The notes below the pieces were generated by a model that had not been told where the DNA came from, did no database searches, and saw nothing but the letters and a program-made list of their open reading frames with translations. A stretch of DNA of 64,000 bases, from contig NZ_JBHUEJ010000021.1 in the NCBI RefSeq assembly GCF_042680565.1, forward strand, positions 1 to 64,000, read 5' to 3'. This DNA comes from Ottowia flava. Lineage in GTDB: Bacteria; Pseudomonadota; Gammaproteobacteria; Burkholderiales; Burkholderiaceae_C. Both the position numbers and the translations under genes were made by a program. This document shows positions 7,360 to 15,505 of this stretch, piece after piece (within the stretch, counting starts at the first letter, position 1; each line of letters begins with the position of its first letter).

Positions 7360-8220
7360 TCAAGCGTAGCGTGCCTCCAGCGCATCCCATTCGGGTTTGC
7401 CGACCAGGCGCTGGCGCTCGGCGAACGGCGTCACCAGGCCGCTGCTCTCCTGCACTTCCTTGTCGTCGCGCAGGGCAGTCAAGGCTTTTTGCATGCCGGC
7501 GATGGCGCCTTGCAGCGCGGCGTTGGCGTACAGCACGATGCCAAAGCCCAGTTCGCCCAACTGCTCGGCGTTGAAGATCGGCGTCTTGCCGCCGATCACC
7601 ATGTTCATCAGCTGCGGCTGCTTCAGGCGCTGCGGCAGGGCGCACACTTCTTCGGCCTTGGTCACGGCTTCGACAAACAGGATGTCGGCGCCGGCTTCGG
7701 CGAATCTCTGCGCACGCTCCACCGCGGCTTCAAAACCCAGCGCGGCGGCGGCGTCGGTGCGCGCCATGATCATCAGGCCGCTGTCGCGCCGCGCGTCGAC
7801 TGCGGCCTTGATCTTGCTTACGGCCTCGTCGGTGCCAATGACTTCCTTGCCGTTGAAGTGGCCACAGCGCTTGGGCGCGACCTGGTCTTCGAGCTGGATG
7901 CAGTCGGCGCCGGCGCGCTCCAGCGTGCGCACGGTGTGCACCACGTTCAGCGCGTTGCCAAAGCCGGTGTCGGCGTCAACGATCAGCGGCACGTCCACCG
8001 CGTCGCGGATCCGGGCCGTGTGGTCGGCGATCTCGGCCAGGCCCATGAAGCCCTGGTCCGGTATGCCAAACCACATGTTGGTCACGCCCGCGCCGGTGAT
8101 GTAGATGGCCTGAAAGCCCAGGTCGGCGATCACCTTGGCCGACAGCGCGTTGAACGCGCCCGGAACGAGCAGGCCGCTGCGGGCCTCGACCAGGGTCTTC
8201 AGAGTTTGCTTGGTGTTCAT
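7360..8220 (-). CDS. Isocitrate lyase / PEP mutase family enzyme (methylisocitrate-lyase-like)
   Basis: A 286-residue TIM-barrel lyase. Family markers are VPGAFNALSAKVIADLGFQA, the Mg-binding DADTGFG, LEDQVAPKRCGH with the catalytic-loop Cys119, and MARTDA. It occupies the place of prpB at the end of the methylcitrate operon, where the enzyme splits 2-methylisocitrate to succinate and pyruvate. However, it differs from classical PrpB, which has for example ANHALLAQRAGYQAIYLSGG and AKRCGHRPNK. The sequence (PGAFNALSA, GHFNGKEVI) looks closer to the 2,3-dimethylmalate lyase / oxaloacetate decarboxylase branch, so the exact substrate is open and no prpB symbol is given. Confidence 0.82.
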   Translation of the reverse strand: MNTKQTLKTLVEARSGLLVPGAFNALSAKVIADLGFQAIYITGAGVTNMWFGIPDQGFMGLAEIADHTARIRDAVDVPLIVDADTGFGNALNVVHTVRTLERAGADCIQLEDQVAPKRCGHFNGKEVIGTDEAVSKIKAAVDARRDSGLMIMARTDAAAALGFEAAVERAQRFAEAGADILFVEAVTKAEEVCALPQRLKQPQLMNMVIGGKTPIFNAEQLGELGFGIVLYANAALQGAIAGMQKALTALRDDKEVQESSGLVTPFAERQRLVGKPEWDALEARYA

Positions 8221-8237
8221 ATCCGTGTACTCTCAAA

Positions 8238-8290
8238 TTGCTAGCTGTCCGCGCAAGTGGTACTAGGACCAGCGCGTGTTTTCGCTTGAA
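8238..8290 (+). repeat. Dispersed TAGCTGnCTGCGC element, copy 5
   Basis: TTGCTAGCTGTCCGCGCAAG followed by a CTAGGACC tail and TTGAA. It lies between the lyase gene and prpF in the operon. Confidence 0.65.
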
Positions 8291-8294
8291 ATCT

Positions 8295-9491
8295 TCAGCG
8301 CAGCACGTCGCCCGGGACGCGCACCGCGCCTTCCATCAGCACGCGCGCGCTGCGGCTCATCAGTGCTTTCTTCACCACCCACTGGCCGCCTTCCTGCGAG
8401 GCTTCCGCGCCCACGCGCAGGGTGCCCGAGGGGTGGCCGAAGCGCACCGCCTGGCGTTCACCACCGCCGGCCGCCAGATTGACCAGCGTGCCGGGTATGG
8501 CTGCTGCCGTGCCGATGGCCACGGCCGCCGTGCCCATCATGGCGTGGTGCAGTTGGCCCATGGAGAGCGCGCGCACCAGCAGGTCGACGTCAGCCGCCTT
8601 CACCGGCTTGCCGCTGGAGGCCACATAGTCCTGCGGCGGCGCGACGAAAGCGATTTTTGGCGTGTGCTGGCGCGTCGCGGCTTCGGCAGTGTCCTGGATC
8701 AGACCCATCTTCACGGCGCCCCAGGCGCGGATGGTCTCGAAGCGCTCCAGCGCCGCCTTGTCGCCGTTGATGACGGGTTGCAGTTCGGTCCCGGTGTAGC
8801 CGATGTCCTTGGCGTTCAGGAAGATGGTGGGAATGCCGGCGTTGATCAGCGTGGCCTGGAAGCTGCCGACGCCGGGCACGTCCAGGGTGTCGACCACATG
8901 CCCGGTAGGGAACATGGTGCCCCCGCCATCGCCTTCACCTTCATCCGCGGGGTCGAGAAATTCCAGTTGCACCTCGGCCGCGGGGAACGTCACGCCGTCG
9001 AGCTCAAAGTCGCCGGTCTCCTGCACCTGCCCATCGGTGATCGGCACATGCGACACGATGGTCTTGCCGATGTTGGCCTGCCAGATGCGCACCGTGCAGT
9101 GGCCGTTCTGCGGGATGCGATCGGCCGGGATGAAGCCGTTGCTGATGGCGAAGGGGCCGACCGCGGCCGACAGGTTGCCGCAGTTGCCCGACCAGTCCAC
9201 GAACGGCTTGTCGACGGCGACTTGGCCAAAGAGGTAATCGACGTCGTGGTCGGGCTGGCTGCTCTGGGCAATGATCACGGTCTTGCTGGTGCTGGACGTG
9301 GCGGCGCCCATGCCGTCAATCTGTTTGCCGTAGGGGTCGGGGCTGCCGATCACGCGCATCAGCAGCGCGTCGCGCGCCGCGCCGGGTTGCTGCGCGGCTT
9401 CGGGCAGGTCTTGCAGGCGGAAGAACACGCCCTTGCTGGTGCCGCCACGCAGGTAGGTGGCGGGAATCTTGATCTGCGGTGCTTTGCTCAT
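8295..9491 (-). CDS. prpF: 2-methylaconitate cis-trans isomerase PrpF
   Basis: A 398-residue isomerase with the diaminopimelate-epimerase-like fold. It matches PrpF throughout: IPATYLRGGTSKGVFF at the N-terminus with the conserved Gly-Gly-Thr-Ser-Lys, GMGAATSSTSKTVII, DWSGNCGNLSAAVGPFAI holding the active-site Cys region, and MGQLHHAMMGTAAVAIGTAA. PrpF converts the trans-methylaconitate isomer made by AcnD into the form that can be rehydrated to 2-methylisocitrate. It is found with acnD in organisms that lack prpD, and no prpD is present here. Start ATG at 9491; the gap of 60 bases to acnD contains a repeat element. Confidence 0.95.
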   Translation of the reverse strand: MSKAPQIKIPATYLRGGTSKGVFFRLQDLPEAAQQPGAARDALLMRVIGSPDPYGKQIDGMGAATSSTSKTVIIAQSSQPDHDVDYLFGQVAVDKPFVDWSGNCGNLSAAVGPFAISNGFIPADRIPQNGHCTVRIWQANIGKTIVSHVPITDGQVQETGDFELDGVTFPAAEVQLEFLDPADEGEGDGGGTMFPTGHVVDTLDVPGVGSFQATLINAGIPTIFLNAKDIGYTGTELQPVINGDKAALERFETIRAWGAVKMGLIQDTAEAATRQHTPKIAFVAPPQDYVASSGKPVKAADVDLLVRALSMGQLHHAMMGTAAVAIGTAAAIPGTLVNLAAGGGERQAVRFGHPSGTLRVGAEASQEGGQWVVKKALMSRSARVLMEGAVRVPGDVLR

Positions 9492-9494
9492 GTT

Positions 9495-9548
9495 TTGCTA
9501 GCTGTCTGCGCAAGGTGCTCTAGGGCCACAGGCGGATATCTATGGTAT
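9495..9548 (+). repeat. Dispersed TAGCTGnCTGCGC element, copy 6
   Basis: TTTGCTAGCTGTCTGCGC followed by CTCTAGGGCC. It sits between prpF and acnD. Copies 5 and 6 are nearly the same over the first 35 bases. Confidence 0.65.
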
Positions 9549-9551
9549 TCC

Positions 9552-12203
9552 TTACGCGGCGACCGGCGCATTGGCGGCCAGAAAATCCTGCGCAAAGCGT
9601 TGCAGCACGCCGCCAGCTTCATAGACCTGCACTTCTTCGGCGGTGTCCAGGCGGCAGCGCACGGACACCTCGAATGTCTCGCCGTTCTTGCGGTGCACCA
9701 CCAGGTTCAGCATGCCGCCCGGCGTGGGCGTGCCGCTGACGTCGTAGGTCTCGCTGCCGTCGAGTGCCAAGGTCTTGCGGTTCACACCCATCGGGAACTC
9801 CAGCGGCAGCACGCCCATGCCGATCAGGTTGGTGCGGTGGATGCGCTCGAAGCCTTCGGCCACCACCACTTCCACTCCGGCCAGGCGCACGCCCTTGGCG
9901 GCCCAGTCGCGACTCGACCCCTGGCCGTAGTCGGCGCCAGCAATGATGATCAGCGGCTGATTGCGGTTCAGGTAGGTCTCGATGGCCTCCCACATGCGCA
10001 CGACCTGCCGCTCGGGCTCGATGCGGGTCAGCGAGCCCTTCTTCACCTGCCCATCGACCACGGCCATTTCGTTGACGAGCTGCGGGTTGGCAAAGGTGGC
10101 ACGCATGGCCGTCAGGTGGTCGCCGCGGTGCGTGGCGTAGGAGTTGAAGTCTTCTTCCGGCAGGCCCATCTTGGCCAGGTACTCGCCCGCGGCGCTGTTG
10201 GCCAGAATGGCATTGGAGGGCGACAGGTGATCGGTCGTGATGTTGTCCGGCAGCAGCGCCAGCGGGCGCATGCCCTTGAGCGTGCGCGGGTTGGCGGCCA
10301 GTGCGCCCACGCCCTCAGTGTCCCAGTAGGGCGGTCGGCGGATGTAGGTGGACTGCGGGCGCCAGTCGTACTGCGGCGCCACGCGCTCGCCGTTGTCCGC
10401 GCGAAGGGCGAACATCGGCTCGTAGACGGCGCGGAACTGCTCGGGCTTCACCGCTTTGGCCACGATGGCGTCGATTTCCTCGTCACTGGGCCAGATGTCC
10501 TTCAGCCGCACTGGGTTGCCCTGCAGGTCGATGCCCAGCACATCCTGCTCGATATCGAAGCGCACCGTGCCAGCGATGGCGTAGGCCACCACCAGCGGCG
10601 GCGACGCCAGGAAAGTCTGCTTGGCGTAGGGGTGGATACGGCCGTCGAAGTTGCGGTTGCCCGAGAGCACCGCCGTCGCGTACAGACCGCGGTCGATGAT
10701 CTCCTGCTGGATCTTCGGGTCGAGCGCGCCGCTCATGCCGTTGCAGGTGGTGCAGGCGAAGCCCACTATGCCAAAGCCCAGCTTTTCCAGATCGCACAGC
10801 AGCTCGGCTTCTTCCAGGTACAGCTCCACCGCCTTCGAGCCGGGCGCCAGCGACGATTTCACCCAGGGCTTGCGCATGAGGCCGCGCGCATTGGCGTTGC
10901 GCGCCAGCAGCGCGGCGGCGATCACGTTGCGCGGGTTGGAAGTGTTGGTGCAGCTGGTGATGGCCGCGATAATCACGGCGCCATCGGGCAGCAGGCCTTC
11001 GGCCTCTTCGGCGCGGGCCATTTCGAGTTGGACGGCGCCGGCGATGCCGCGGTCGACCAGGGCCGAGGTCGGCAGGCGACGGTGCGGGTTGCTCGGGCCG
11101 GCCATGTTGCGCACCACGCTGTAGAGGTCGAACGTCAACACGCGCTCGTACTGCGCGCTGCGCAGGTCGTCGGCCCAGAAGCCGGCGGTCTTGGCATAGG
11201 TTTCGACCAGTTGCACCTGCGCTTCCTCGCGGCCGGTGAGGCGCAGGTAGGCGGTGGTCTGCTCGTCGATGTAGAACAGCGCCGCGGTGGCGCCGTACTC
11301 GGGACACATGTTGGAGATGGTGGCGCGGTCGCCGATCGACAGGCTGCTCGCGCCTTCGCCGAAGAACTCGACGTACGCGCCGACCACCTTTTCCTTGCGC
11401 AGGAATTCGGTCAGCGCCAGCACGATGTCGGTGGCGGTGATGCCGGCCTGGCGGCGGCCCGTGAGCTCGACGCCCACGATGTCGGGCAGGCGCATCCACG
11501 AGGCGCGGCCCAGCATCACGTTTTCGGCCTCCAGGCCTCCCACGCCCACGGCGATGACACCCAGCGCATCGACGTGCGGCGTGTGGCTGTCGGTGCCGAC
11601 GCAGGTGTCGGGGAAGGCCAACTTTCCGTGTTCATCGTCCTGCACGTTCACGACAGGCGACATTTTTTCCAGGTTGATCTGGTGCATGATCCCGTTGCCC
11701 GCGGGGATCACGTCGACGTTGGCAAACGCCTTCTTGGTCCATTCGATGAAGTGGAAGCGGTCCTCGTTGCGGCGGTCCTCGATGGCGCGGTTCTTGCGAA
11801 AGGCATCGGGGTCGAAGCCGCCGCACTCCACGGCCAGCGAATGGTCCACGATGAGCTGCACCGGAACGACAGGGTTCACGGCGGCCGGGTCGCCACCCTC
11901 CTTCGCAATCGCGTCGCGCAACCCGGCCAAGTCCACCAGCGCGGTCTGGCCCAGGATGTCGTGGCACACCACGCGCACGGGGAACCACGGAAAGTCGATC
12001 TCGCGCTTGCGCTCGATGAGCTGGCCCAGGTAGGCGCTCAGTTGCGCCGGGTCGGCGCGGCGCACCAGGTTTTCGGCGTGCACACGCGCTGTGTAGGGCA
12101 GCTTCGCCCAGGCCCCGGGTTGAAGGGCATCGACGGCCTCGCGCGCGTCGAAGTACTGCAGGGACGTGCCGGGAAGGGGTTTGCGGTGGGCGGTGTTCGT
12201 CAT
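9552..12203 (-). CDS. acnD: Fe/S-dependent 2-methylisocitrate dehydratase AcnD
   Basis: An 883-residue aconitase-family enzyme acting on 2-methylcitrate in the methylcitrate cycle. The start at 12203 (MTNTAHRKPLPGT) is chosen because it gives the usual aconitase N-terminus. The [4Fe-4S] cluster ligands are visible as SCTNTSNPRN and GFACTTCNGMSG (two Cys), and the substrate-binding GSSRDWAAKG of the swivelling C-terminal domain is intact. VDHSLAVECGGFDPDAFRKN and VVGAYVEFFGEG are also typical. The pairing with prpF and prpC, rather than overall identity alone, marks it as AcnD and not a housekeeping aconitase. Confidence 0.93.
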   Translation of the reverse strand: MTNTAHRKPLPGTSLQYFDAREAVDALQPGAWAKLPYTARVHAENLVRRADPAQLSAYLGQLIERKREIDFPWFPVRVVCHDILGQTALVDLAGLRDAIAKEGGDPAAVNPVVPVQLIVDHSLAVECGGFDPDAFRKNRAIEDRRNEDRFHFIEWTKKAFANVDVIPAGNGIMHQINLEKMSPVVNVQDDEHGKLAFPDTCVGTDSHTPHVDALGVIAVGVGGLEAENVMLGRASWMRLPDIVGVELTGRRQAGITATDIVLALTEFLRKEKVVGAYVEFFGEGASSLSIGDRATISNMCPEYGATAALFYIDEQTTAYLRLTGREEAQVQLVETYAKTAGFWADDLRSAQYERVLTFDLYSVVRNMAGPSNPHRRLPTSALVDRGIAGAVQLEMARAEEAEGLLPDGAVIIAAITSCTNTSNPRNVIAAALLARNANARGLMRKPWVKSSLAPGSKAVELYLEEAELLCDLEKLGFGIVGFACTTCNGMSGALDPKIQQEIIDRGLYATAVLSGNRNFDGRIHPYAKQTFLASPPLVVAYAIAGTVRFDIEQDVLGIDLQGNPVRLKDIWPSDEEIDAIVAKAVKPEQFRAVYEPMFALRADNGERVAPQYDWRPQSTYIRRPPYWDTEGVGALAANPRTLKGMRPLALLPDNITTDHLSPSNAILANSAAGEYLAKMGLPEEDFNSYATHRGDHLTAMRATFANPQLVNEMAVVDGQVKKGSLTRIEPERQVVRMWEAIETYLNRNQPLIIIAGADYGQGSSRDWAAKGVRLAGVEVVVAEGFERIHRTNLIGMGVLPLEFPMGVNRKTLALDGSETYDVSGTPTPGGMLNLVVHRKNGETFEVSVRCRLDTAEEVQVYEAGGVLQRFAQDFLAANAPVAA

Positions 12204-12260
12204 CACGGGAGCTATGCTTTGAATAGCCGGCCGAGATTGTCCACCGCAGGTTTCAAGCAC

Positions 12261-12309
12261 ATTCGACCTGAAATCGGCGTGGAACGGGCGCGGCCAGCTA
12301 TGATTTTCT
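12261..12309 (-). repeat. Dispersed TAGCTGnCTGCGC element, copy 7 (diverged)
   Basis: On the minus strand it reads CATAGCTGGCCGCGCC then CGCCGATTTCAGGTCGAA. It begins directly after the prpC stop. It is more similar to copy 8 than to the others. Confidence 0.6.
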
Positions 12310-13488
12310 TCAGGCGCGCGCGTCGATGGGCACGAACTGCTGGTCTTCCGGCCCGGTGTAGTTGGCGCTGGGTCGGATGATCTTGTTGTCCTGGCGCTGC
12401 TCGATCACGTGCGCGGCCCAGCCGCTGGTGCGCGCGATCACGAACAACGGCGTGAACATGGCCGTGGGCACGCCCATCATGTGGTAGCTGACGGCGCTGA
12501 ACCAGTCGAGGTTGGGGAACATCTTCTTCACTTCCCACATCACGCTCTCCAGCCGCTCGGCAATGTCGTACATCTTGGTGCTGCCGGCTTCATCCGACAG
12601 CTGCTTGGCCACGCCTTTGATCACCACGTTGCGCGGGTCGCTCACGGTGTAGACGGGGTGGCCAAAGCCGATCACCACCTCCTTGGCGTCGACGCGGCGA
12701 CGGATGTCGGCTTCGGCCTCGGCCGGGTTGTCGTAGCGCTTCTGGATCTCGAAGGCGACCTCGTTCGCGCCGCCGTGCTTGGGCCCGCGCAGCGCGCCGA
12801 TGGCGCCGGCGATGCTCGAATACATGTCGCTGCCGGTGCCGGCGATCACGCGCGCGGTGAAGGTGCTGGCGTTGAATTCATGCTCGGCGTAGAGGTTCAG
12901 CGAGGTGTGCATGGCGCGCACCCAGCTGTGCGAGGGCGCCGCACCGTGCAACAGGTGCAGGAAGTGGCCGCCGATGGTGTCGTCGTCTGTCTCCACCTCG
13001 ATGCGGCGGCCCGAATTGCTGAAGTGGTACCAGTACAGCAGCATGCTGCCCAGGCTGGCCATCAGCCGGTCGGCGATGTCGCGCGCGCCGGGCAGGTTGT
13101 GGTCGTCCTTCTCGGGCAGCGCGCAGCCCAGGGCCGACACCCCCGTGCGCATCACGTCCATCGGGTGGCTGGCGGCCGGCAGGTGCTCCAGCGCCGCCTT
13201 GACGCTGCCGGGCAGGCCGCGCAAGGCCTTGAGCTTGGCCTTGTAGGCCTTTAGCTCGGCGCGCGTGGGCAGCTTGCCGTGCACCAGCAGGTGAGCGATT
13301 TCCTCAAACTCGCATACCTCGGCCATGTCGAGGATGTCGTAGCCGCGGTAGTGCAGATCGTTGCCGGTGCGGCCCACGGTGCACAGCGCGGTGTTACCGG
13401 CGGTGACGCCGGATAAGGCCACGGATTTCTTGGGTTGGAAGGCGGGCGCGGCATCGGCCGCAACAGGGTTGGCAGTGGCGGTGGTCAT
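12310..13488 (-). CDS. prpC: 2-methylcitrate synthase
   Basis: A 392-residue citrate-synthase-family enzyme that condenses propionyl-CoA with oxaloacetate, the entry step of the methylcitrate cycle. Recognised by GNTALCTVGRTGNDLHYRGY, the catalytic His regions EHEFNASTFTARV and GPKHGGANEVAF, GFGHPVYTVSDPRN, and the C-terminal active-site Asp region MGVPTAMFTPLFVIARTSGW followed by IIRPSANYTGP. The ATG at 13488 overlaps the stop of the upstream thioesterase gene by four bases (ATGA), so the two are translationally coupled. A longer in-frame extension to 13743 exists but is only the shadow of the thioesterase gene. Confidence 0.95.
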   Translation of the reverse strand: MTTATANPVAADAAPAFQPKKSVALSGVTAGNTALCTVGRTGNDLHYRGYDILDMAEVCEFEEIAHLLVHGKLPTRAELKAYKAKLKALRGLPGSVKAALEHLPAASHPMDVMRTGVSALGCALPEKDDHNLPGARDIADRLMASLGSMLLYWYHFSNSGRRIEVETDDDTIGGHFLHLLHGAAPSHSWVRAMHTSLNLYAEHEFNASTFTARVIAGTGSDMYSSIAGAIGALRGPKHGGANEVAFEIQKRYDNPAEAEADIRRRVDAKEVVIGFGHPVYTVSDPRNVVIKGVAKQLSDEAGSTKMYDIAERLESVMWEVKKMFPNLDWFSAVSYHMMGVPTAMFTPLFVIARTSGWAAHVIEQRQDNKIIRPSANYTGPEDQQFVPIDARA

Positions 13489-13883
13489 GAGCGGGTCTTC
13501 TGATTCAGATAACGTGGATCGATGGCTTGGGGGCGGCCGTGGCCATTCACGGCGACCATGTCGAACACCCCCTTGAACACTTCTTCGCACGGCACGCCGG
13601 GCGCATCGGCCAGCCCGGTGACGCACACCGTCATCGAACTGCGGCCGACGCGGCTGACCCACGCGCGCAGCGTCAGCCGGTGGCCCACCGGCACGGGCGA
13701 GGTGAAGTCGATGCCGGTCACGCCGGCCATCACCACCTCGCACTGCGCCAGGCTGCGGGCGGCCAGAAACGCGGCCTTGGCCATTCGTTGCAGGCCTTCG
13801 CCCGCGAACAGCGTGCCGTGGTGATTGGCCATGGCGGGCAGCACGAGTTCGTGCAATTCGGTGGTTCCGCGGGGGCTTATCAT
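13485..13883 (-). CDS. Hotdog-fold acyl-CoA thioesterase, YciA-like
   Basis: A 132-residue thioesterase of the YciA/acyl-CoA hydrolase type: LVLPAMANHHGTLFAGEGLQRMAKAAFLAA corresponds to the N-x-x-GT-FGG-x-L-x-WMD helix region of the family, although Gly-Glu replaces the usual Gly-Gly and the aromatic/Asp pair is changed. The family hydrolyses acyl-CoA to free CoA and may relieve excess propionyl-CoA. It is the first gene of the methylcitrate operon and overlaps prpC by ATGA. ATG 13883 is preferred; a GTG at 13910 lies inside the putative operator boxes. Confidence 0.8.
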   Translation of the reverse strand: MISPRGTTELHELVLPAMANHHGTLFAGEGLQRMAKAAFLAARSLAQCEVVMAGVTGIDFTSPVPVGHRLTLRAWVSRVGRSSMTVCVTGLADAPGVPCEEVFKGVFDMVAVNGHGRPQAIDPRYLNQKTRS

Positions 13884-13978
13884 GATTCGCAATTTACGCA
13901 AAATACCCACCCCAGAGAAGGACTGAAAGGGCGAATCCTTGCGAACCCATTGCCGCGAATTTGCAAATTTTGCGAATC
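13884..13978. promoter_or_regulatory. Operator cluster between the methylcitrate operon and its regulator
   Basis: The divergent promoter region carries repeated heptamers: TTCGCAA (13887-13892 region) with ACGCAAA, GCGAA-tcctt-GCGAA (13931-13945), and the perfect palindrome AATTTGCAAATT (13958-13969) flanked by GCGAA on both sides. TTTGCAAA is, from memory, the core bound by RamB/PrpR-type short-chain acyl-CoA regulators in actinobacteria, and the adjacent regulator belongs to that class. Binding here is an inference. Confidence 0.6.
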
Positions 13979-14000
13979 ACCCCCACAAGCGCAGCACGCC

Positions 14001-15422
14001 ATGAAGAAGACGTTCATGGGCGTCAAACTGCGCCGCCTGCGCGCCGAGCGCGGCCTGTCGCAGATCGCCATGGCGCAGGCGCTGGGTCTGTCGCCGAGCT
14101 ACCTGAACCAGATCGAGCAGAACCAGCGCCCGCTCACGGTGGCGGTGCTGCTCAAGATCAGCCGCGCGCTCGGCGTGGACGTGCAGCAGTTCTCGGAAGA
14201 CGAAGAAGCGCGCCTGGTTGCGGCCATGCAGGAGGCGCTGGCCGACGCCGCCGAACCCGTCACCCTGCCCGAGCTGAAGGAAGTCGCCACGCAAATGCCC
14301 ACGCTGGCGCGCGCGCTGGTGCAACTGCATCGGCGCAACGTGGCGACGGCCGCGCGGGTCGAAGCCATGGCGCTGAAGCTGGGCGACGAGCGCTCCGACG
14401 CCGCGGCGCCCGCAGCGATGCCGTTTGAAGCGGTGCGCGACTTTTTCTTTGCCTACCAGAACCACTTCGACGGGCTTGATCGCGCGGCGGAGGCGCTCGC
14501 CCTGCAAGCACGCGGCCATGGGCCGTTGGCCGCGTGGCTGGCGGAGCGCCTGCGCACGCGCCACGGCGTCACGCTGCTGCACACCACCGACGCCGACACC
14601 GGCAAGCGCCAGTTCGACGCCTCCGCGCGCACGCTGGCACTGTCGGGTGAGCTCAATGAAGGCCAGCGCGCCTTCCAGCTGGCCACGCAGCTCGCGCTGC
14701 TGGAGATGCGCGAGCCGATCGACGCGCTGATCGACGTGCCGCCCTTCGACGAGGACGCGGCTTCGCGCCATCTGGCCCGCGTGGGCCTGGCGAACTACGT
14801 GGCGGGCGCGCTGCTGCTGCCCTACGGCGATTTCTGGCAGGCGGCCGAGGCGCTGCGCTACGACATCGAGCTGCTCGCGCAGCGCTTCGGCGTGGGGTTT
14901 GAAACCGTGTGCCACCGGCTGTCCACGCTGCAGCGGCCGGGCGCGCCCGGCGTGCCGTTCTTCTTCGTGCGGGTGGACCGCGCGGGCAACATCTCCAAGC
15001 GCCAGTCGGCCACGCACTTTCACTTCTCGCGCGTGGGCGGCACCTGCCCGCTGTGGAACGTGTACGAAGCCTTCGCGCAGCCCGGGCGCATCGTGCCGCA
15101 GATGGCGCGCATGCCCGACGGGCGCACCTACCTGTGGATTGCGCGCACGGTGGCTCAGGGGCGGCCGGGCTACGGCGCACGCGGCAAGACGTTCTCGGTG
15201 GGCCTGGGCTGCGACATCCGCCATGCGCCGCGCCTGGTCTATTCCAAGGGGCTGGATCTGCGCGACCCGGACGCCGCCACGCCGATCGGCATGGGCTGCA
15301 AGGTGTGCGAACGCACCGACTGCCCGCAGCGCGCGTTTCCGTTCATCGGACGCGCACTCGAAGTGGACGAGAACCAGAGCCGGTTCGTGCCCTACGCGTT
15401 CGCTCCTACTTCCAAAAAGTGA
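14001..15422 (+). CDS. Short-chain fatty acyl-CoA regulator (ScfR/RamB/PrpR-type XRE regulator)
   Basis: A 473-residue transcription factor with three parts: an XRE helix-turn-helix at residues 5-60 (LRRLRAERGLSQIAMAQALG, SPSYLNQIEQNQRPL), a central IrrE/ImmA-like domain that has lost a clear HExxH site (around FQLATQLALLEMREPIDALI and LANYVAGALLLPYGDF), and the C-terminal short-chain fatty acyl-CoA regulator domain with Cys residues in GCDIRHA and GCKVCERTDCPQRAFP. The IrrE-like centre is probably structural. Regulators of this class sense propionyl-CoA and control methylcitrate genes. It is divergent from the thioesterase-prpC-acnD-prpF operon, 117 bases away, with palindromic boxes between, and is therefore the likely switch of that operon in place of the sigma-54 PrpR of enterobacteria. 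Confidence 0.9.
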   Translation: MKKTFMGVKLRRLRAERGLSQIAMAQALGLSPSYLNQIEQNQRPLTVAVLLKISRALGVDVQQFSEDEEARLVAAMQEALADAAEPVTLPELKEVATQMPTLARALVQLHRRNVATAARVEAMALKLGDERSDAAAPAAMPFEAVRDFFFAYQNHFDGLDRAAEALALQARGHGPLAAWLAERLRTRHGVTLLHTTDADTGKRQFDASARTLALSGELNEGQRAFQLATQLALLEMREPIDALIDVPPFDEDAASRHLARVGLANYVAGALLLPYGDFWQAAEALRYDIELLAQRFGVGFETVCHRLSTLQRPGAPGVPFFFVRVDRAGNISKRQSATHFHFSRVGGTCPLWNVYEAFAQPGRIVPQMARMPDGRTYLWIARTVAQGRPGYGARGKTFSVGLGCDIRHAPRLVYSKGLDLRDPDAATPIGMGCKVCERTDCPQRAFPFIGRALEVDENQSRFVPYAFAPTSKK

Positions 15423-15460
15423 GCTGGCCGCGCCGGATTGGCGGCGATTTCAGGCGGTTT

Positions 15461-15505
15461 TAATCTGAAATTGGCGCGGAATCGGCGCCGCCAGCTATGC
15501 TTTTT
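15461..15505 (-). repeat. Dispersed TAGCTGnCTGCGC element, copy 8 (diverged)
   Basis: On the minus strand GCATAGCTGGCGGCGCCGAT then CGCGCCAATTTCAG. It separates two convergent regulator genes. Shares GAAATnGGCGnGGAAnnGGCG with copy 7. Confidence 0.6.

Noticed and set aside
8238..12380. Very long open frame on the plus strand opposite prpF and acnD
   Set aside because: It is the antisense of well-recognised genes; GC-rich codon use in acnD/prpF keeps this frame open. It is His/Arg/Gly/Ala-rich and resembles nothing.
12310..13743. Longer prpC with an 85-residue N-terminal extension
   Set aside because: The extension is the thioesterase gene read in another frame; ATG 13488 with ATGA overlap is the natural start.
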